Source: Fistularia commersonii (lineage: Eukaryota; Chordata; Actinopteri; Syngnathiformes; Fistulariidae). Taken from it: a DNA stretch of 64,000 nt. Position 1 is the first letter of the stretch, and each line of letters starts with the position of its first letter. A program made the position numbers and the translations under genes. Positions 35,020 through 46,929 of this stretch are shown one piece after another. The DNA lies in NCBI GenBank assembly GCA_037954325.1, contig JBBMNZ010000019.1:6400501-6464500 (forward strand). Reading direction: 5' to 3'. The notes below the pieces were generated by a model, which saw nothing but the letters and a program-made list of their open reading frames with translations, did not search any database and was not told where the DNA came from.

Positions 35020-38000
35020 ATGCCGGCTGGGTTTCAGCAACTCGGCGGGGAGGTCAGTCTGTTTTCTATGGCAATTTGACAGTTTCCACAAATTTCTTTA
35101 CTATTTCCAACAACTTTGGATGATTTCTTATTGGTCCTGAGTTGGAAGGGCCCACAGGAGAAAAACAAAGGAGAGGCTGTCAATAGATAACTGTTCATGG
35201 AATTATTAATTTATGTGAAATATCCCAAACCCTTCAATGTGAGATCTACAAAATAATACTTTGGACAATGAATATAATCCAGTTTGACTATAGTGAACAA
35301 ATAATTAAGTCAGTTTGAGCAAACATCAGCCCTGATCCCAGTGACCTTGAGCTAAATGGCTGAGCAGAGTACTGCAGGTAGGTGAGGCCACCCAGTCTGA
35401 CCGGTTCTTTCTCAGCGCCCTCAGCAACAATCCCCGCTTGTGTTGCAAATGATCTCAAGGCTATTTGGATTTTGAAAACATAGGGTTGTTTTCCAACCAG
35501 GAATGGCTTGCTGTCATCATCACAAGTCAGAGATTTTTTTTTCGAGGAAGTAAGTCGGCAGAAAGCATCAAAGTTGAAGGTGATAACATGTCCCCTGCCT
35601 TCTGATACAGAGCGGGTGCAGATTAATTTGTAGTTTCCAAGCTTTCTCAATGACTGTGATATACAGGTAACCTGAAGTTTTAATGGAGCAGAACTAAGTG
35701 CTTCTGATGTTCTATCTTTTCTGCAAGGACACACACACACTTCCCAGCACACACACCTCCTTGATGTGAATGCTAAACAGCTCTTATCTTGCTACTTAAA
35801 CGCAGCAAGGTCAAAGGAATAGCCTTACCTACGCAAACTTTCCGTTTAACAGATGGTGGGGGTGAGAAAAGCAGAATAAAAAGAAAAAAATCAAAAGTGT
35901 AACTATCTCAGACTGGGGCTCCCTCATTTTTATCATGATGTCAAATGATAAGTCGTAAACAAAGGTTGAGGAGACATAAGTGTATGAACATTTCCAAATC
36001 CTAAAAAAATTAGAAAGCCATGTATAAAGATTACTTCTCTATGCAGCAGGTTTTGAAAGAGTTTCCGAGTTTAAAAAATGCGGTCCACTCTCCAAAGGCC
36101 AACAGAATATTCCTGAACATCTCAACCAAAAGTCAACTTTCTGCATTTTGATGCTAATTACTAACCTAGCATCTACAAGATGAACCTTCAGCCCCCAGAA
36201 AGGGGTGGGCGGGGGTCCCTAGTTCCCCAAGGCCCTCTTGTCTGTCACCGTGGAGACAGGTGCCACGGCCCCGATGGCCACCGAGGGTGGGGGAGGGGGC
36301 CTAAAGATCAGCCGTCAAAGCAAAGAGATGCCACTGAAGTCAATGTGAGGAGATTGTCTAGCTTAATGATCACGTTTATAAATAGATGATTTTAAAGGAG
36401 AGGCACTTGAAATATGTCTACACCTAATTAATCCCACTTTTGAATTCACCGCCATCTTTTCAAAAGCAAGCTTCAGCATTACTAGCTGATTTGAAAATAA
36501 TAATATGATGTGTGTGTGTGTGTGTGTTTCACTGCAGATAGTGACTGGAACCCTTGCCCTCTCCGTCTTCACCGCTGTGCTGGGATCCCTGGAGTTTGGC
36601 TACAACATTGGCGTCATCAACGCACCCCAGAAAGTAAGACTCACAAATGGACTGATCAGGTTTAAAAGAAACAGAAGTGCTGACATGATCGAACGGGGCG
36701 TCAGGCTTTTTTTCATAACTTCCCAGATTCACAAGACGTGGCGTGATCCGATGAAGAAAAGAGGAAATTCTCAAATAATGACGTGTGTAGATTTAATTGT
36801 GCAATAAAATTACCAGGGATCAGAGAGAGAGAGAAAGGTCTCAAGACGACAAAATGAAAATGTGTTCATAAGAGTCGTTAAAGTTTGACGGGTAAATCCA
36901 AAGTTGTATGAAAAATGCAGATGTATTCAAGGATTCAAAGGATTGTTTATTGTCATTTGCCTGATCTTGCAAATGACAATACAATGAATTTCTTATTTTG
37001 CTGTCCACAGGGAAGCCAGATTGTTTGACTGGGTGTTCATATTAGAGAAATACATATATTAGTAAGGACAAAAAATAAATAATATGAATAATAAGGATAC
37101 TATTGGATGTTGGATGTGCAAATCGAAAAAATAGTGCAGATTGAAATGTAAACAACTTTTTTTTTTGCATTATGAGCAAATGCATTGTCTGCAAATGCTT
37201 GCTCTTGAGCTCAGTCTGAATTGTCTCTATTTTCAAGTCTTGAGTCGGGCCGAGTGAACATTTTCTGTCACTCCAGATTTTCTCTTTTGTATCATGTGAT
37301 TGTGATATGATTTTAGGAAATAACGTCCTTTAATCACAGATACTGAAGTATGAGATTTATAATGGTTTGAAATTGTGCCCATGTCAAACGGCCACTAGTG
37401 GGGTTATAACCTTCTGTCAGCTCACATGATAATGCAGATAAAATAAACATTTTCAATTTCAAAAAACAAAGAGGTAGCGAGCGGGTCTCTGCCCAATCAA
37501 CATCAAGTTTGTGGCAACACGGTTAAACAATCATCCTGGAAGTAAAGTTATGCCGCAACCATCAGTCGGCCTCCTGTATGTTTGGATCCAGACGTCAGAA
37601 AGGAGGTTTCTGTGACATCCGGTTTAGAACCTGCCGTTGCAGCAGGCGGATCTGTAGATGATTCAAGGCAGACATTGCGATTTGCGTCCTGTACATAAAT
37701 CCCCGGCTCGGCCATTTTTAGGTGGTGGACAGTATTTGGAAATCTGCAGATGAAAATGCTTCAAACATGACTCAACTGGCGTGTTGCTGATACACACACG
37801 TCAGAATAGAGGCAGAGCAGCCTGTCGGTTCTCACACAAACAGATTCCCATTAACCTGACTGCCTATTAGCTGTACATTATCAATTTGTTTTTAACTTAT
37901 AATAACAACTCAAACTTATATGATAATATATATGATAAGTACAGATTCCTTTCAATTCAAGTCTATTTTGTTTGGATAGCCGACATTTACAAAGCCTTTG

Positions 38001-41000
38001 GTAAGGATTTTAGCTCTTTTTCTTTTTCTTTTTTTTTTTTTTTCAAATTGCAAGTAAAATAAAGTTTTATGTTATGGAATTCTATTGGAGCCTAAGTCTC
38101 AACAGGACAAACATGCTGAAAGGATATTGGATTCACAAAAGAAGAATTACCGTATTCATAGCTTTCAGAGTTTGCACATCACCCTTCAGCAATTGAATTT
38201 GAAATCTTAAATAACTGACATTGTTGGAACCAACATTTAAAACCAAAAAATTCATAGAAATGCAAACTTAGTATGGTATTAACATTAGACTAGAGATTTT
38301 GAACATTTTGAACACCACATGAACATTTCATTAAATATGCATTAATGTGCTTGTGTGTTTTCAGTATCAAATATTTCTAAGACTACAGATGTACAACTAA
38401 TGTCTCAGAAATTTTTTTTTTTTTTTAAACTTTCCTTCTTGCTGAGAGACTTTTGCATCCTTAAAAGGTAAAAGATAAAGTCTGGAGTAATGGTTTGTCA
38501 TTTTTTCTCTTTTCAAGACCTTTTACTGAATGATAAATAAAATCTTGCATGTTTAAAACCATTAAATGAAAATTCACGGATTTATGAGCTTTTAAAAATA
38601 ATTTCACTCTTCTCAATGTTCTCATGCAAAAATTAGCTCATCCTAACTGCATCTTTCAGGTATAAACAATTTAAAGAATGATAAATAACTAAGTTTTACT
38701 TAAATGTACACAAGCACATACTCTTTATAAATACAGTATAAAAGATTGTCAACTTCTCTGAAGTCTCTCATCTCTGAAGTCTTTCGCTCTGTTGTTGTTT
38801 CGTCTTGTACTCTTTCCGTTCCTCCCTGCACAGATCATCGAGGCCGAATATAACTCGACATGGATCCATCGATATGGAAAGCCCATCCCTGCAGGGACCC
38901 TCACCTCCCTCTGGTCACTGTCTGTGGCCATCTTCTCCATCGGAGGCATGCTCTCCTCCTTCTGTGTTGGCTTTGTCTCGGAGTGGCTGGGCAGGTAGGG
39001 GAACACACAGCATGGCCGGGAAATACCGGGATTAGAGATCAGGATCACAAGGCGTCGCCTTCTATGTTTTGAGTCAAAGAACAGAACGACAGAAACAACA
39101 TTTTTCCTTTGAATTCATGAATCGACTTTTTACTCGTTTGGGAACTGGTGTTCTAATGATATCGGCCAGGAAGAGCCTGGAAAAGTGGCCTGGATTGCTC
39201 ACACAAATGACTTTGCACACCCGGCAGTGGTTCAGGAGTCTCCCTCCTGTGGTCACAGCCAGGAACCATGGAAACACACATTTGAGCCCTGACTAATGTG
39301 TGATTTATACTTCCAAATAACAAATACATGATTGTAACACCTGCTATTAAACTTTTTAACACAGTTAGAATTATGTCAATAAAAATGCAGATGAAGATTT
39401 TTCTGAGAATTTGTGCTAACATTGCTGGAAAAGTCAATTTTGTTACATTAAATGACCAAGAATTAAAAAAGAGGAAGCTGCACAAGGAGAACAAAATGAT
39501 AACTATCAAGGTATATTAAGAAAACCAAGAAGGAAGAAACAATTATGTAGAAATTACACTTTTTTTAAATTAATTTTCAGAATTTGATGTATGCCTCTTG
39601 CCTCTTAGGGCAAACAGAAACTTCATATCCATCAGCTGAGGACAAATTAAGCGAGAGAACGATAGTTGAATCCGGTTGAAACTTTAAGTTTAGTTGCAAT
39701 GTATTACATTGACACACACACCCCACCGCCACCACCACCACCGAAACCTGAGCCAGATGCAAATGCAAACTGGACTGGCGCCCACAGCTCCCTTTTACAG
39801 AGATGACAGCAGTGGGTCGGGGGAGGGAAAGGGGGCACATTTAGAGGCGGGGGTGGGTGGCCTTGGTGTTCATCTTAGGTGCGCTCAGGACAAGGTCTTT
39901 TTAAAAAAAAACACAGCCATCCCTTGGCTGGGAAAGGATCTGATGTCTCACACGTGAACAGTTTGGATGCAGGTTCATTATCCTGTCCATCAAAGCTGCA
40001 TAATTAGTGGTTCTCTTCAGCGACATTGTAACGTCTGACACAAGGTTAAGCTTCAAAGAACAACTCGAAATATCAGTTGCTTTCTAAGAAATGCAGCTGT
40101 GAGTGCTCAATATATGCTCAACTGGAGTGTTTCTGTCCTGTTCAAATCCAGCAGTCACTGTCATGTTGTTTTAATTTACGATCTGTACAAACTAAATCAG
40201 CTTATGTTTGAGCTGCCTCATTCTCCTCTATGTTCACCCCTGTGGAGCAAAACTGGGTTTTTAACAACTCATCTTGTTAAATGGACAAAGAATGTTTCAG
40301 ATGCTCAGGAAACTGAAACTGTTAAGTAGATGTAGATGTTTTGTAAGATGCTGCACACCTGGTGGCAGAAGGTGTCATTACATGTGTAATACACAACTGG
40401 GCAATCATGAACTATCAAGAGGTAGTTGAATGGTGCATTCCTATATTAAAGCAAAAAGCATCAGACAGACATTCTTCCACAGTATGTTTTTATATTCACA
40501 TTTTTGTTTTTCGATTGGTTCCCCTCCAGGAGGAAAGCCATGCTGATAAACAACCTGTTGGCCTTCATCGGAGGGAGTCTGATGGGCTTTTCCAAGCTCT
40601 GCCGCTCCTTCGAAATGATGATCCTCGGACGCTTTACAATCGGTGCCTACTGTGGTAGGACATATACATTTCTAATTTGATAATTTAAGACTTAGATTCA
40701 GTTTATTTTTTTTCATTTCTCAATCAAGAATTATTTTCTTACGGTCACTTACCACTGACACTGCAGGACTGGCATCGGGCCTGACTCCCATGTACGTCGG
40801 TGAGATTTCTCCGACAAGTCTTCGCGGGGCGTTGGGCACTCTGCACCAGCTGGCTATAGTCATTGGCATTCTCATAGCTCAGGTATTACCATAAAAAAAG
40901 AAAAAAGAGATACTTGATAGAATCAAATAGACATGTCAACATTTGCAATGTAGACATAGTGATGCATAAAGTCATGGCTCAGGGATGTCAAACACGTGAC

Positions 41001-43588
41001 TTATTCAAGAGCAAATCATCATATGGTAATCCAGGGTTTTAAGAATACGGTGTGAAATGGTTATTCAAAGTAGCCCAGTTTATACATAGCCCATGAAAAT
41101 AAATCAACAGTTGTTTAATTTATCCATTTTCTTTTTTGGATTTTGGGCACAGTTCCCACTGTTACGCATGCATTTGCAAGAAATGACCTAAAACTGATTT
41201 AGAACGCAACCCAATTTTGAATTAATTTGTCAAAATTTGCAAACGCATGTTTATAAATCATCCAGGTATATTGACTGAGACATTGAAAGGGGGTCAGAAA
41301 TTACATTTCACATGTGATACACCCTACATGTTATTATTAGCAAATTAGCAACATTTTTAGTCTGGATTTAAATCTCTTTGATGTTATTGTTAATTATTTT
41401 TCATTTTTCAGTTTGCTTGTTTTTTTCTGATTTTGTTTCCTGTCATCGGGCAGGTCCTCGGCCTGGAGTCACTGCTGGGCAGTGAGGACTTGTGGCCCGT
41501 CTTGTTGGGTTTCACCATCATCCCAACTGTTCTCCAGATGTCACTTCTGCCTTTCTGCCCCGAGAGCCCGCGATTTCTCTACATCATCCGCTGTCAGGAG
41601 CGTCACGCCAAGAGTGGTGGGTCGATAATCTTGGATAGATTTGGGTTTCGATCTTGAAATAAGCAATATTTCAAATCATTCATTCCAGAGCCATTCATTT
41701 TCTTACAAAATCTGGTTTAACCTCGTTCTGTTCAGCTGGTTTGAAAGACATCAGGGCGACACAGTAAGATTTTAGTTCTAGTTTCAGGTGACTAATTATG
41801 AATCCCTGCTTTTTCATGTCATTACAAGTTTGAAAATGTTTCTTTTCCTTTGTTCTGTTTGCTCTCAGTCGGTCAAGTGTGAATTGTGGTCTCACATCTG
41901 TTTTGCAGGCCTGAGAAGGCTTACTGGTAGGCAGGAAGTGGGGGACATGCTGGCAGAAATGAAGGAAGAGAAGAGGAGGATGGACATGGAGAGGAAGGTG
42001 TCCATCCTGGAGCTTTTCCGCTCAGCAGTTTACCGACAGCCTATTATAATTTCCATCCTCCTGCAGCTTTCGCAGCAGCTGTCTGGGATCAATGCTGTGA
42101 GTAGTGGACTCCTCTTATGAATAGTTTCCTGCTTTGGTGTGAAGGCAAACCTTTATTTAAAGTGGAAATCAGTGCGGTACAATATTGACATGACCTAATT
42201 CTGTTTACCCCCCTGGACAGATTTTTTACTACTCCACCAGTATCTTCATGAAGGCAGGAGTCCAGAGTCCAGTCTACGCCACCATCGGAGCAGGCGTAGT
42301 TAACTGTGCCTTCACCGTGGTGTCGGTCAGTAATCAAATCAGTTCAATTTAAATTATCTCCTTTCATGGGATCCTCCTTCGATCCCCCAGGAATCCAAAT
42401 GTTCATGCGAAGTTTAGATCCTTAAAAAACCATGCCAGTGCTTTCATTTACCTACATGTTCGACTACTGCTGTTTAACATTGTTATCAGTGTGCAAATAA
42501 GATAACAGAGGAGACCCGTCACAATATTTTATCAAACCTGCAGTGAAACAGGCCGTGTAAGGGTTTGCAGGTCAAGCCTCTAACTGGAATCATAAACACG
42601 AAACTTGTGTTGTTTTTTTTTACATTGCCAAAACTGTTTCATAAACGAGTGTTCATATGCTAGTTCCATTTTCCCAGCGTGTCTCTGTTCACAGCTCTTC
42701 CTGGTTGAGCGGATGGGACGGCGGACGCTTCACATGCTGGGTTTGGGTGGGATGTGCATCTGCGCCATCATCATGACCATGGCTCTCGCCCTATTGGTCA
42801 GTCTTCTAAAAGATGGAAATGTTCTGAATCCGTTCTGATGTATCATGGCCTGTTCCTGAGCTCTGCAAAACTTTTGTTGCCTGTCCTCCTCCAACCGACA
42901 GGACAGCGTGCCTTGGATGAGCTACATCAGCATGCTAGCCATCTTCGGGTTTGTGGCCTTCTTTGAGGTGGGTCCAGGCCCCATCCCATGGTTTTTTGTT
43001 GCTGAGCTCTTCTCTCAGGGGCCCAGGCCAGCAGCCATGGCCGTGGCCGGCTGCTCCAACTGGACCGCCAACTTTATCATCGGCATGTGCTTCCAATATG
43101 TTGCTGTGAGTATTATTTTTTCCACAACATGACAACTTGGATGAAATCCTCTCCTCCTTTGTGTGGACTGGATGTAATTTCATTTTTATAATCAAAAATC
43201 AGAAAAAACAGTTTGTGTACTCTGCATGATATTATCATAAAACTCATCAAAATATCAAAGTGTGTCATTCTAGCATGCTAAGCAAAAAAAACAGCAGTTT
43301 GTCCATTATGGAAACTAAAGAGCAAATTGTCTGACTCTCCATCCCTTCCTTTCCTAGGACCTTTGTGGGCCATATGTCTTCCTGATCTTCGCAGCACTCC
43401 TACTCGTCTTCCTCATCTTTACATTTTTCCAGGTCCCTGAGACACAAGGCAAGAGTTTCGACCAGATTGCAGCAAACTTCCACCAGCGCTCTATGGGTGG
43501 AATGATGGACATGGATATGGACATGGACATGGACATGGATAAGCCCTGCACAGAGCTGGACAATTTGGGGGAGGAAAGCATGAACTGA
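35020..43588 (+). CDS. slc2a4: Solute carrier family 2 member 4 (GLUT4 glucose transporter)
   Basis: Coding exons: 35020-35052, 36538-36633, 38834-38994, 40530-40654, 40767-40882, 41454-41616, 41909-42096, 42221-42325, 42695-42796, 42902-43105, 43358-43588; 507 aa (human GLUT4 509). Facilitative hexose transporter with 12 membrane helices. Signatures: GYNIGVINAPQK, GRR after helix 8, PESPRFLY, QLSQQLSGINAIFYYS (QLS of helix 7), GPGPIPWF and PETQGKSFD. GLUT4 rather than GLUT1/3 is indicated by the N-terminal MPAGFQQLGGE (human FQQI endocytosis motif) and the C-terminal TELDNLGEE (human TELEYLGPDE). Synteny with ybx2, eif5a and gps2 agrees. Oddity: six Met-Asp repeats (43505-43540, residues 481-492) occupy the site of the human dileucine signal. 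Confidence 0.95.
36920..37020. mobile_element. Short interspersed repeat fragment in slc2a4 intron 2
   Basis: The sequence CAAAGGATTGTTTATTGTCA and its neighbours resemble a fish dispersed repeat tail of the 'attgtcatttg' type. The class is uncertain and no ends are visible. The intron (36634-38833) otherwise shows no supported feature. Confidence 0.35.
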
Positions 43589-44491
43589 GAGTCACAGCTG
43601 GTGAAAGAGAGGGACTGAGTACAGCTTGGGGCAAACTTGGTTTTATAGCTTGACTCAACACATTTATTATCTGACATGTATGTATATGACATGTATATTA
43701 TGGTCTGTTATCATAGTCATAGAGATAGTTGTGCCAAAACAGTGTTAAATGGGTATGACAAGGTTGGGTGGATGGTCATTTTTTTCACTTGCTCTCAGAT
43801 AGTGGTGCTGCAATACGTGGCTTATAATTATGAATTTATTTGTGACTAAGGGAAACCTATGTATGAAAACACTTTACTTGCATGTGGACTGAGGCATTAA
43901 CTACCCATGTGGTAGAATATTCTTTTTTTCATGTTGATGTACCAGACCGCAGTACAGACACATGGAGTGACTATAGAATTCCTGCACTTTATCTACAAAA
44001 ATATATCTACTTATTTTTAGTCTTCTGCTTTCATGGATTTAACACAGCCATGTACAAACAAATGTAACTCTTGAGGAGGCCTACATTCTGTTGATTATAC
44101 TCTAATTTGCAAAACACAAGAATTATTGTTAATTTGAAATGCTGGAAGCAAGCAAGCACAGGCTCATCAACACTCAAAGCACAATACACATACCACTTGA
44201 AGAGTCTCTGCAGCTTGAAGAAGCAGCATCTGTAATAGTCCAAGTTCCTCTCCTAATGACTAAAGCTGGATTTATGCCTTAGCATTTAATCGGCACCTTA
44301 AAGTACAGGGTCTTAGCAGCTGCTCATCCTATGACAGGAGGTGTACCTGCTTTTCAAATGTAAGTGTAAGTAAACAAACAGATGACCTTAAACACGGTTG
44401 TTAATATATTGTAAAATGTATGATGACTGTTACTACAGGCACATCAGAGATCCTACACTTTGTAGTGCTAGCAGATTTGTGTGGTGTAAAC

Positions 44492-44497
44492 AATAAA
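44492..44497 (+). other. slc2a4: Candidate slc2a4 poly(A) signal
   Basis: AATAAA about 900 nt after the stop codon. The intervening sequence is non-coding and probably 3' UTR. Confidence 0.5.
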
Positions 44498-44519
44498 CAT
44501 TGTGAGGGGGCTAATGATT

Positions 44520-46150
44520 GGAATTGATTTGCTCCCTACTATTTTCAGTGTGTTGGTTACTGTGTGAGTGGTCATGACATACAACAAAAAAGGTGCTCCC
44601 TACTAACTTTGTTGATGATGTCATCTGTGGAGGTTCTCAGTCATCCAGGACATGGTTCACTCTTGTCAAAAAAATTCTTCTCGTTGCAACTGCGAGAAGA
44701 AAATCAAATCTGGTTGCCACAAGAAGATCTTGACAAGAATTTGACTGTGACTTTCCCTGGACTGACACAGGCAGGAACAACAGGCTACTGTTGCACTGAT
44801 GCAGGTGGTACAGTAGTACTGTGGTCACTGCCCTTCGCAGGAAGGATACAGATTTTGCATGTTCTCTCAATACACATTTGGATTATCTCCAAAAGTGCAC
44901 GGTTCCTATTGTCCAAAATCATGCAATAGTTTGACTGAAGGCTAAATTCTTCACAGGTGTAAATGAGTGTCACTACCTGTGGCCCCGTAATCAGAGGGTC
45001 CAAGGTGTGTTCCACATTGCTCCCAACATCAGCTGGAAGAGGCTGCCCCCTGTGAGCAGAGAATGAGGTAATTGACTGGAGTGATGTACTAACAGTCCAC
45101 ATCAGCTGTCAGTGATGTTCCTCATCCCATGCATTTCCATACCGCCCTCCCAGTTACAACATCTATCATATTATCTCGGTTTGAAAATGAAACACTTTCA
45201 TTGACACATCAGCGCTGACTAGTTTTGATAATTTCTCAGTGATACAATGTATCAGTTTGGGATCAAGCTTAGCAACTGCTCTTTGGTTTTAGACTGAGAA
45301 CTTCCCATAAGCTGGCACCATGTGAGACCATATTTTCAACTCCACAACGAAAAGGAAACTCACGAATTCAGTGTCTGAAGTGCAGCGCAATAGAGGACCA
45401 TTGGAACATTAAACGACTGTTTTAGCTTATTCTAAGGAAACAAGCTTTGGCTTTCTGTTTGGCTGTTGACACCGCAAGTTTCAGGTAATAAAAATAAAAT
45501 ATAGTAAGTAAAAATAAAAAATAAAAAGTTTCAGGTAATAAGCTACTTGATGTAGGTTTTGGTGAAGAGTGAATTTCAAGTTTCTCTTCAAGGTTTCAAA
45601 TTGCATTTTTATTTTGATCAGGGTAGAATCATCACCTTTTTAGAAGTATCAGACAACACTAAGACTGCCTTTTTCCTAGTTTGTTGAAATTTTAGTTTTG
45701 TAGCATGTTGCAGGCAAAGGTCATTAAAAGTCCTTCTCCAGCCATTCATTGTAATAAGACAGCCCACAGAAGGAATAATTACATGTCTGCATGTTTTCAG
45801 TCACTCAATGGATAAGGGTCTTACTAAACATTTCAAAAAGAAAAAAAAAATGAGGGCTATAAAGGGCTCTAGGAAAATGACCAAATCTACTTGACTAATT
45901 TGCACCACCATGAAGCTATGATGCAAGTTTCCCCATATTCTGTTGCATTTGCTAAATTATCTACATGGTCAATATTCACTGCCCTCTAAAAGGCCATTAA
46001 ATCATGTCTTCTCTGATGTGATGGTAATGAGAGTAATTGCTGCTTTGTGCATATCTAAACATCAGCTTCCCAATGGAATATGGTTCTACCTCATAAAAAG
46101 GTAGGCAATGAGTTCAAACAAATATATTGAATCCTGAGATTTGCAAACAT
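44520..46150. other. Intergenic spacer between convergent slc2a4 and ybx2
   Basis: No gene recognised. The block 44625-44790 looks like a decayed dispersed repeat. A 14-16 bp direct repeat (AGTTTCAGGTAATA) occurs at about 45477 and 45527, separated by an A+T-rich stretch. Confidence 0.45.
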
Positions 46151-46152
46151 GG

Positions 46153-46158
46153 TTTATT
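46153..46158 (-). other. ybx2: Candidate ybx2 poly(A) signal
   Basis: TTTATT on the plus strand, i.e. AATAAA on the minus, about 770 nt after the ybx2 stop codon. Confidence 0.45.
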
Positions 46159-46929
46159 CACACTTCAGTAATGACATTGCACATAATCCCCTCCAAAAGG
46201 AAAAAAAACAAAATCAGCGTCAATCCAAACTCAACTGAAGAAAATAGAGTAGATTAAGAATTTAATGAGGTGGCAACGGAAATAGACTGGACCCCCAATG
46301 CACAACCATCATACTTGCTTTTTTACCCCGACTAACTAAATTAAGAAGTTAAATAAAAATCAAGGCTAGTTCCTCTAGTAACTGCTTGATTTGTCCCATC
46401 TCATCAATTAAAGAAAATTAGTGTGGAACAGTTGGGCAACCAAGCGGATCATCCGCTCTTTCCCATTTCTTTTACAGATGTAATTCCATTTCTAAACATG
46501 TACCCACCACTCTCACTTCCAAATTACACTCCCCATGTCTGGGCCCAAAAGGACTACACAAGACAACCGGGGGGGTTAGATGGATAGCAACAGGACAGTG
46601 GGCTGTAGGATGGGGGGAATGCAAGGAGGGGGTAGCCATGCATTTGTTATCAACTAGGTCCAGTCTGCCAGCCCTTGAACCTAAGGAAAGATGTAAGTTA
46701 AAATGAATAGCATTCTAAGGGGAAAGAAACACACAGTATAGGCATTACACCTCAAATTTCATCAAGAAGCCTTGGCTTCAAATCTCGCTACTCCATCCCG
46801 TGGAGAATGCCGTGATTGCAGTAGCTGTCATTTCTCTGCCTCACTCTTGAACACTGTGTAACATATGTCTGCATTACTTTAATGTGAGGTCCCACCTCTA
46901 GCCAGGGGTGACATGAATGTCCTCCTCTG

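Noticed and set aside
35288..35752. 154-codon open frame on the minus strand inside slc2a4 intron 1
   Set aside because: It opens with GTG, has its only ATG near the end, shows no family I recognise and no splice context. Probably a chance frame.
44564..44929. 121-codon frame downstream of slc2a4
   Set aside because: No known domain and no splice or promoter context; the sequence looks like a decayed repeat.
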